9,929 nucleotides of DNA from CAYLNH01 sp964384625. Its GTDB lineage: Bacteria; Verrucomicrobiota; Lentisphaeria; JABSQK01. Positions 1-4,956 of the stretch are shown in pieces (within the stretch, counting starts at the first letter, position 1; the number at the start of each line of letters is the position of its first letter). A program made the translations under genes and the position numbers. The DNA is taken from NCBI GenBank assembly GCA_964384625.1, contig CAYLNH010000270.1, positions 1 to 9,929 of the forward strand. Direction: 5' to 3'. The notes below the pieces were generated by a model. The model searched no databases. It was not told the DNA's origin and saw only the letters and a program-made list of their open reading frames with translations.

Positions 1-1218
1 TTCGCCGCCGCCCCCGCCGGCGAGGACCAACGGTTCCTCGCGCAATCCCATGCCGTCGTTCGTGTCTTCGCCGAGCAGGGCAGGGAGCTGGTTAACGCTG
101 TCGATTGTGCCGCCGGCAGCCGGTTCGATGCCGACCACTGCTGCGAAGGTCGCGGCCATGTCGTGCAGACTGAAGATCGCCTCGCTGGACGCGTCTGCAG
201 GGATGTGCCCGGGCCAGCGGGCGATAAAGGGGATGCGATGGCCGCCTTCGTAGAGCTGGCCCTTCTTGCCGCGGATCGGTTCGTAGAGCCCGGTATCGGC
301 GCCGTTGTCGGACGTCAGAATCAGGATGGTGTTGTCGGCCAGACCGAGTTCGTCAAGGCAGTCCATGAAGGCGCCGAGGACGGCGTCGACCTGGACGATC
401 ATATCGCAGCGTTCGGGGACGTCGTCGTCCCAGCCGCCGCGGCCTTCAATGGGTTGGCCCAAGATGTCCTTGGGCGGGACGTGCGGCCAGTGCGGTGCGA
501 CTTCCGCGTGATAGATGAAGAACGGCTCGCCCGGATGGCGCCCGACATGGTCGCGGATAAACTCGACGGCCTGCTCGGCGCAGCGCTTGCCCTGATGCGC
601 GTCGTTCCAGCCGGGAGCCACCCAGTCCTGGCGGTAGCAGCCCATGCTGGAGGGGCGGAACTCGTCGCGGATATACTCGGGCAGGACGGTGATGTGGTCA
701 TCTTCGATGAACGAGTACGGGCCATGGTTGATCGAACCGCCGATGCCGAAGAAGTGGTCAAAGCCGTGGGTCGTCGGACCGTCGGTCAGCGGCTTGCTGA
801 AGTCGACGTCTTCCGTCGAGAACCGGCTGGTGTTGACGCCGGCGCGCGCGATGCCGTCACCGGCTCTGTTGACGAAGTTCATACCGACATGCCATTTGCC
901 GAAAGCCGCGGTGCGGTAGCCGCCGCGCTTGAGCAGTTGGGCGATGGATTCCTGGCCGTCGACCAGCAGCGGTTCGTCGTAGGCGGAACGCAGGACGCAT
1001 TGATAGTCTCGACTGCGAAACGGATAGCGTCCGCTCAGGACGGCGTAGCGGGTGGGGCTGCAGACGGCAGCCGGGCTGTGGGCGTCTGTAAAGGTCGTGC
1101 CCTGGCGCGCGAGCTTTTCCATGTTCGGCGTCGGGATGGTGGAAGACTTGTCATAGACGGTGACATCGCCGAGACCGAGGTCGTCGGCCATGAGATAGAT
1201 GATGTTGGGCTTGGCCAT
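1..1218 (-). CDS. Sulfatase (arylsulfatase family), partial, C-terminus outside window
   Basis: Formylglycine-dependent sulfatase that hydrolyses sulfate esters; the substrate cannot be read from the sequence. The frame is open from ATG at 1218 to base 1 (406 codons), so the 3' end lies off the window. Visible family marks: the metal-binding Asp pair at residues 12-13 (MADDLG), the modification motif CSPTR at 53-57 followed by LSGR at 61-64 (Cys53 would become formylglycine), GKWHVG with Lys108 and His110, APH with His243, SDNG with Asp304-Asn305, and KKGQLYEGG with Lys319. The start is fixed because an in-frame TAG lies at 1234-1236 and no other ATG is available; there is no good Shine-Dalgarno (only weak purines). 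The protein begins directly at the first beta strand (MAKPNIIYLMADD) with no signal peptide, whereas many PVC sulfatases are exported. The family call is secure; subfamily and substrate are unknown. Confidence 0.95.
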   Translation of the reverse strand, partial: MAKPNIIYLMADDLGLGDVTVYDKSSTIPTPNMEKLARQGTTFTDAHSPAAVCSPTRYAVLSGRYPFRSRDYQCVLRSAYDEPLLVDGQESIAQLLKRGGYRTAAFGKWHVGMNFVNRAGDGIARAGVNTSRFSTEDVDFSKPLTDGPTTHGFDHFFGIGGSINHGPYSFIEDDHITVLPEYIRDEFRPSSMGCYRQDWVAPGWNDAHQGKRCAEQAVEFIRDHVGRHPGEPFFIYHAEVAPHWPHVPPKDILGQPIEGRGGWDDDVPERCDMIVQVDAVLGAFMDCLDELGLADNTILILTSDNGADTGLYEPIRGKKGQLYEGGHRIPFIARWPGHIPADASSEAIFSLHDMAATFAAVVGIEPAAGGTIDSVNQLPALLGEDTNDGMGLREEPLVLAGGGGGE

Positions 1219-1306
1219 TGGGGATTTCAGATTCTAGATTTCAAATGGTTCGGAGTCTTCGATTGACCATGAGTGGGGTTTTCGAAAAGACAAGGCGGGC
1301 GGTGCG

Positions 1307-1423
1307 GGTAATGCGTCAGTGACGGGGAGTAGCGTCTGTCGCCGTTCCACCACCGGCAGGTCAAGCCGCTGGTGGCAGGAGAGCAGCACGTGGGGGCCAC
1401 TACCCGTGACTGACGCATTACCA
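1307..1423. repeat. MITE-like inverted-repeat element
   Basis: Terminal inverted repeats of 20 bases match at 19 of 20 positions: GGTAATGCGTCAGTGACGGG at 1307-1326 against the reverse complement of 1403-1422. Inside is a second stem, 1347-1357 paired with 1365-1375 (10 of 11 pairs, 7-base loop). The 5-base sequence GTGCG lies just outside each end (1302-1306 and 1424-1428, if the element is taken as 1307-1423), as a target-site duplication would. It encodes no protein. Size, termini and possible duplication suit a small non-autonomous mobile element (MITE) or a REP/BIME-like repeat. A structured untranslated RNA is the alternative. Only one copy lies in the window, so mobility is an inference. 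Confidence 0.6.
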
Positions 1424-1474
1424 GTGCGGCGTGGCGGACGGAGCTCGGCGATCCACGGGGCAGGAGCGGGTACG

Positions 1475-1490
1475 ACAGACTTCCGTCTGT
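1475..1490 (-). other. Small hairpin with GGAA tetraloop
   Basis: Perfect 6-bp stem ACAGAC/GTCTGT around four bases (TTCC on plus, GGAA on minus). Read in the direction of the genes on both sides (minus), the loop is a stable GNRA type. It sits about 80 bases after the acetyltransferase stop and has no T-run after it, so a rho-independent terminator role is weak. It may be an mRNA 3'-end stabiliser or part of a repeat. Confidence 0.4.
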
Positions 1491-1509
1491 GTGCGGTGAT
1501 GCGTTTCAG

Positions 1510-1568
1510 GATCCGTCACCGGCATTGCCGGGATGTGCGGGCTTCCGCCCCTTCGGCGGCGACGGATC
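1510..1568 (-). terminator. Long stem overlapping the acetyltransferase stop codon
   Basis: On the minus strand 1568-1557 pairs with 1521-1510 over 12 positions (11 Watson-Crick plus one G.U), with GATCCGTC/GACGGATC as a perfect outer 8 bp. It encloses a small hairpin GGGC-GGAA-GCCC (1550-1539) and an alternative hairpin CCGGC-AAT-GCCGG (1531-1519) that would compete with the top of the outer stem. The stem begins inside the stop codon of the acetyltransferase gene (TGA, 1569-1567). No T-run follows, so if it ends transcription it is not a classic intrinsic terminator; RNA 3'-end protection or a dispersed repeat is also possible. Confidence 0.45.
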
Positions 1569-1992
1569 AGGAAATCCGGCGGACCATACGGTGATGCGGC
1601 ATGCCGGCTTCTTCGAAAGGATCGCCCTCTTTGGTGAACCCCTGGAAGAGGTAGAACGGAATCGCCTGCTGTTGGCTGTGGAGAAAGACTTCAGCCAGGC
1701 CGCGGTGCCGGGCGATCTCAAGCAGGAGCTTCAGAATCCTGGTCCCGATGCCGCGGCCGCGATACGCCGGCAGAACCGCCATGCGGGTGACCTTGCCTTC
1801 AGGGAGCAGCAGGCGGCCGGTGCCGATCGGTTGGCCGTCGCGGGTGGCCAACACATGGATTGCGCCGCTGTCGCGGCCGTCGCGTTCGAGCTCCGGCGGA
1901 CAGGATTGTTCTTCGCAGAAGACGCGGGTGCGGATCTCGAGCAACTGCGGAGCACAGAGCTCCCACGGAACCTGTCGGACATCTACACTCAA
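1567..1992 (-). CDS. GNAT-family N-acetyltransferase, ElaA/YjcF type
   Basis: A 141-residue single-domain acetyltransferase expected to move an acetyl group from acetyl-CoA to an amine; the acceptor is unknown. The acetyl-CoA binding motif is clear: a beta strand and loop at residues 68-83 (VTRMAVLPAYRGRGIG), followed by a helix. The rest follows the ElaA/YjcF pattern: RTRVFCEEQ at 21-29, PELERDGRD at 33-41, LHSQQQAIPFYLFQGF at 104-119 and a C-terminal MPHHRM at 131-136. Length is normal for the group. The chosen start is TTG at 1992, because a good Shine-Dalgarno AGGTGA lies 7 bases upstream and the only nearby ATG (2000) is out of frame and stops after three codons. It begins 11 bases after the kinase stop, so co-transcription and coupled translation with kinase 1 are likely. 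Whether it acts in the same signalling route as the kinases is not shown. Confidence 0.88.
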   Translation of the reverse strand: MSVDVRQVPWELCAPQLLEIRTRVFCEEQSCPPELERDGRDSGAIHVLATRDGQPIGTGRLLLPEGKVTRMAVLPAYRGRGIGTRILKLLLEIARHRGLAEVFLHSQQQAIPFYLFQGFTKEGDPFEEAGMPHHRMVRRIS

Positions 1993-1999
1993 TGTGGCA

Positions 2000-2005
2000 T
2001 CACCT
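2000..2005 (-). promoter_or_regulatory. Shine-Dalgarno AGGTGA for the acetyltransferase TTG start
   Basis: AGGTGA is 7 bases before the TTG and overlaps the last base pairs of the upstream kinase stop codon (TAG, 2006-2004). A ribosome finishing the kinase would sit on this site, which supports translational coupling and decides the non-ATG start. Confidence 0.65.
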
Positions 2006-4724
2006 ATTCCGGCGGCTCGGGCGGCAGCAACTTCCGGGCTTCGTTCAGCTTGGCCGTGACAACCCCCTCTTTGCTTGTGCCCTTCGCTCCTTCCAGGGCT
2101 TCTTCCAGCAACTCCACGGCGTCGGTATATTCTTCTGCCGCGATACTGTTGTCGGCCTGGCGCAGCAGCCGGTCAATGGTTCGGAGCCGCCAATCGCTCA
2201 GCGGCTTCGTGGTCTTGCCGTTTGACGGCTGCCGGCGGCGCCTGACCGGCGCGGGCGGGGTTCGGGAAAACTCGTCATCCTCGGAGGTCTTCAACATCTG
2301 GAACAAGCCGACATCGCCGGCGTTGTTGACTTCTCTTGAGGCGCCGAGGACGAAGACGACAAGGACGACAAGGCTGATCAGAATTACGGCCGCGACGAAG
2401 GCGACCTGGACAATTGCGGTGCGTTTGGCGCGGCGTCGGCGCAGGCTTGAAGAGTTGCGGCGCAACGGCACGGCCTTGACGACGCGGCTGGCACCGGGGC
2501 GGCCCTTTGGCTTCTTCTTCTTCGGTGTGAGCTTGACGACGCCCGGCTTGGCGTCGGCTGGTTTGGCGCGGGCCGGCTTGGCCGCGGCCGCTTTCGCTGC
2601 TGGTCTGGCTGCAGGTGTTGCCAACGGATTCCCCTGCGGCGCCACGGACCGGGGCACTCCCGGTTTTGCCATGGGTGCGTGTTCAACGGCGGCCTTGACC
2701 GCGGCGGTTTTGGAGGTGGCTTTGCCGGCACGATTGGCCGCTTCCTTCTGTTTGCGCGCCAACTTCAGGGTGACCGGGCGGCCGTCGGTCCCGACACCGA
2801 GCGGTGGCTGCAGCATGGGGTGCGGTCCGGGTACGGCTTGTGCCGGTTGGGCCGGCGCCGGTCTGGCGGCGGGTGTCGGCGGTTTGGCTTCTGCCGGTTT
2901 GGCTTCTGCCGGTTCGGCGGCGGGTGTCGCCGTTTTGGCTTCTGCCGGTTCGGCCGGCGCCGGTCTGGCGGCGGGCGTTGCCGGTTTGGCGGCCGGCGGG
3001 GAAGCCGCCGGTACGACCTGTGCCGGCGAGGGCCGGGTCGGGACCGGTTTGGACGGGCCGATGGACGGGGGTGTCTTCGGCGAGGTCGGCGGAAAGAGAC
3101 TGGCCGGCGGTCCGGCTGCAGCTCGTTTTTCCGGTTGTGCGGGTTGCGGTTTGGCGGCGGCCGCCGGCGCTGCCGGGTTGGACGGCTTGGGGTTGATTGT
3201 CGGCGGTTTCGCGGCCGCTGAAGGGACCGGATTGGCGGCGGGGGGCGCCGAGGGCGGCGGTGGTCGTGGCGCTTCCGGTTGCGGCGGCTCGGCCGCCGCA
3301 GGGGCGGGTTCGGCAGCGGGCGTCAATTGTTCCGGGGCTGCGGCTTCCGCCTGGGCCGGCGGTGGCTCGGCGGTTTCGCGAACGGCTGCGGCTTCCGCCT
3401 GGGCCGGCGGTGACTCGGCGGTTTCGCGAACGGCTGCGGCGATTGCCGGAATCGGCGCTTGCGGGACCTCCTCGGAAGCCCGCGGCTGCGGCAGTTGCTC
3501 CAGATTGGTCGGCCGCGCCGGGGCATCGGGGGGCGGTTTCTTGAATTTAACGGTCGCCAGATTCGGCACGACATCGATGCTGCGCGTATACTTCTTCGGC
3601 GCTTCGCCGTCAGTGGCGGGGATTTCAGCGTCGGCGGCGTCGGCGGGCGGCGCGCCGTCGGGCGGGGGCGCGCCGTCGGGCGGGGGCGCTTCGGGCGCGC
3701 CGTCGGGCGTTGCCTCCAGGGCGCTGGGGGTGGAGATCATAATCGAGGGCACGCCTTTGACGGGTTGATGGCCGGCACGGCGTTCGAGTACAGCTTTCAG
3801 GCTGTCCTGGAGGTCGAGCCAGTCAGCGGGTCGCTGGTCCCGGTCGCGGGCCATCATCTTCATGATCAGCTCATTGCAGGCCGGCGAGATGTGGGAGTTC
3901 CGCGTCACGGGCGGGTCGGGGCTTTCGCTGAGGTGTTTGGCGATCACGGCCATGGCGTTCGGGCCGTCGAACGGTTTGGTACCGGTAACCATATGATAGA
4001 AGGTTGCGCCGAGCGAGTAGATATCGGCGCGGCAGTCAATCTCGATGTTGGCCAGAGCCTGTTCCGGACTCATGTAGAACGGGGTTCCGACCAGGGCGCC
4101 GTGGCTGGTCAGGCTGCTGTCTTCGCTGATCGTCTTGGCAATGCCCAGATCCATGACCTTCACTTCGCCTTCCGTGTCGATCATGATGTTGGCGGGTTTG
4201 ATATCCCGGTGCAGCATATTGAATTTGGTCCAGGCGTAGTGCAGCGCCTTTGACACCTTCATGCAGATTTCGCAGGCTTCCTTCTCCTTGAGCATGCCGT
4301 CCTTGTCGAGTTTTTCCTCGAGGCTGACGCCGTCTACAAAGGACATGGCCAGATAGTAGTAGCCATTGCCGCTGCCGGCATAGAAGGCGGTGACAATGTT
4401 CGGGTGCTCGAGTTTGGCGGCCATTTCCACTTCATGAATGAAACGGTTCAGGCGAGCGGGATAGGAAGACACCCCGGGCGGGAGGACCTTCAGGGCTACC
4501 CGGCGGTTCATCGACAGTTGCGTGGCTTCAAAGACTTCGCCCATGCCGCCGACGCCGAGCCGGCGCTCGATGCGGAAGCCGGCGAGTTCCATGCCGATCT
4601 CAATGCCCGGCGCCGGCACCAGGACGATCTCATGGCAGCTCGGACACTCGGCGCGGTCGCCGGTCAGCTCACTGTCAATCGCGATGCTGCTCTTGCAGTG
4701 CGGGCAGTTGAAAATGGTTCTCAT
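2004..4724 (-). CDS. Membrane Ser/Thr protein kinase with N-terminal zinc ribbon and Pro/Ala-rich linker (kinase 1)
   Basis: A 906-residue Hanks-type (PknB-like) Ser/Thr kinase. Order: zinc ribbon with Cys7, Cys10, Cys27, Cys30; kinase domain about 48-313; Pro/Ala-rich low-complexity linker about 320-735; a very basic stretch; one membrane helix about 769-794; a short C-terminal part with a TPR-like helical hairpin at about 843-900. Catalytic residues are intact: glycine loop LGVGGMGEV at 56-64, Lys79, HRDIKPAN at 172-179 (Asp174), metal-binding Asp192 in DLG (DFG variant), GTPFYMSPE at 213-221. The topology predicts kinase inside and TPR-like end outside. The start at 4724 is chosen over an in-frame start 11 codons upstream because MRTIFNCPHC aligns with the first residues of kinase 2 and a GGA lies 5 bases before it. 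The linker carries exact tandem duplications. The linker is probably disordered; targets and ligand are unknown. Confidence 0.93.
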   Translation of the reverse strand: MRTIFNCPHCKSSIAIDSELTGDRAECPSCHEIVLVPAPGIEIGMELAGFRIERRLGVGGMGEVFEATQLSMNRRVALKVLPPGVSSYPARLNRFIHEVEMAAKLEHPNIVTAFYAGSGNGYYYLAMSFVDGVSLEEKLDKDGMLKEKEACEICMKVSKALHYAWTKFNMLHRDIKPANIMIDTEGEVKVMDLGIAKTISEDSSLTSHGALVGTPFYMSPEQALANIEIDCRADIYSLGATFYHMVTGTKPFDGPNAMAVIAKHLSESPDPPVTRNSHISPACNELIMKMMARDRDQRPADWLDLQDSLKAVLERRAGHQPVKGVPSIMISTPSALEATPDGAPEAPPPDGAPPPDGAPPADAADAEIPATDGEAPKKYTRSIDVVPNLATVKFKKPPPDAPARPTNLEQLPQPRASEEVPQAPIPAIAAAVRETAESPPAQAEAAAVRETAEPPPAQAEAAAPEQLTPAAEPAPAAAEPPQPEAPRPPPPSAPPAANPVPSAAAKPPTINPKPSNPAAPAAAAKPQPAQPEKRAAAGPPASLFPPTSPKTPPSIGPSKPVPTRPSPAQVVPAASPPAAKPATPAARPAPAEPAEAKTATPAAEPAEAKPAEAKPPTPAARPAPAQPAQAVPGPHPMLQPPLGVGTDGRPVTLKLARKQKEAANRAGKATSKTAAVKAAVEHAPMAKPGVPRSVAPQGNPLATPAARPAAKAAAAKPARAKPADAKPGVVKLTPKKKKPKGRPGASRVVKAVPLRRNSSSLRRRRAKRTAIVQVAFVAAVILISLVVLVVFVLGASREVNNAGDVGLFQMLKTSEDDEFSRTPPAPVRRRRQPSNGKTTKPLSDWRLRTIDRLLRQADNSIAAEEYTDAVELLEEALEGAKGTSKEGVVTAKLNEARKLLPPEPPE
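3336..3440 (-). repeat. 48-bp tandem duplication inside kinase 1
   Basis: Two adjacent 48-base units (3336-3383 and 3384-3431) differ at one base, and the first 9 bases of a third follow. On the minus strand they encode two copies of AAVRETAE(S/P)PPAQAEA in the linker. The unit is a multiple of three, so copy changes keep the reading frame; near identity points to a recent duplication or continuing slippage. Confidence 0.85.
3651..3709 (-). repeat. 18-bp tandem repeat inside kinase 1
   Basis: Two identical 18-base units, CGCGCCGTCGGGCGGGGG, lie at 3651-3668 and 3669-3686, and 14 bases of a third copy at 3696-3709. They encode repeats of the type GAPPPD just after the kinase domain, at the beginning of the linker. 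Again the unit keeps the reading frame. Confidence 0.8.
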
Positions 4725-4738
4725 AGGATTCCATGCTG

Positions 4739-4761
4739 CGGGTTGCAGTTGCCGCAACCCG
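4739..4761 (-). promoter_or_regulatory. Hairpin in the kinase 1 leader
   Basis: Perfect 8-bp stem CGGGTTGC/GCAACCCG with a 7-base loop, ending 14 bases before the kinase 1 ATG at 4724 and just upstream of its GGA ribosome site. No T-run follows, so a leader structure that affects translation or mRNA stability is more likely than a terminator. Confidence 0.5.
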
Positions 4762-4786
4762 TGGTCTACGGACTATGGAAGAACAG

Positions 4787-4811
4787 CGCCGGCTTTTCAA
4801 GCAGGCCGGCG
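4787..4811 (-). other. Hairpin between the two kinase genes
   Basis: Perfect 7-bp GC stem CGCCGGC/GCCGGCG around 11 bases, in the 232-base gap between the kinase 2 stop (4957) and the kinase 1 start (4724). The gap has no coding frame. A smaller stem CGTCG/CGACG (4925-4939) lies just after the kinase 2 stop. None has a T-run, so whether transcription reads from kinase 2 into kinase 1 is undecided. Confidence 0.4.
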
Positions 4812-4956
4812 GGCGGTCAAGTTGCCGAAATCGGGGTCCTGTCTGCCAAAATCAGTGATCCTCACGGCGAAGTGCCCTCCAGCGCGTCGTCTGCTGTCGG
4901 CTGCCTGGTGCGGATCGCCGTTTGCGTCGGTTCGCGACGAGGCTCAGGCAATCAAG

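Larger units (their letters stand above)
1219..1566. other. Gene-free region between sulfatase and acetyltransferase
   Basis: No convincing coding frame on either strand. The sulfatase leader (1219-1300) has a short near-repeat just before the start (GAAATCTAGAATCTGAAAT on the minus strand, 1223-1241) and no obvious sigma70 promoter. The rest is filled by the 117-bp inverted-repeat element at 1307-1423, the hairpin at 1475-1490 and the stem structure at 1510-1568, which are listed separately. Confidence 0.7.

Noticed and set aside
163..1266. 367-codon open frame on the plus strand
   Set aside because: Antisense to the sulfatase, which has all its active-site motifs on the minus strand.
1998..2000. 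ATG start for the acetyltransferase
   Set aside because: It is in another frame and meets a stop after three codons.
1489..3768. 759-codon open frame on the plus strand
   Set aside because: It lies antisense to the acetyltransferase and kinase 1. Its product is Gly/Ala-rich low complexity, the mirror of the Pro/Ala linker in GC-rich DNA, with no domain.
4725..4757. Kinase 1 start 11 codons upstream of 4724
   Set aside because: The extra residues have no counterpart in kinase 2 and would run through the leader hairpin; MRTIFNCPHC aligns with MEIIFNCPHC.
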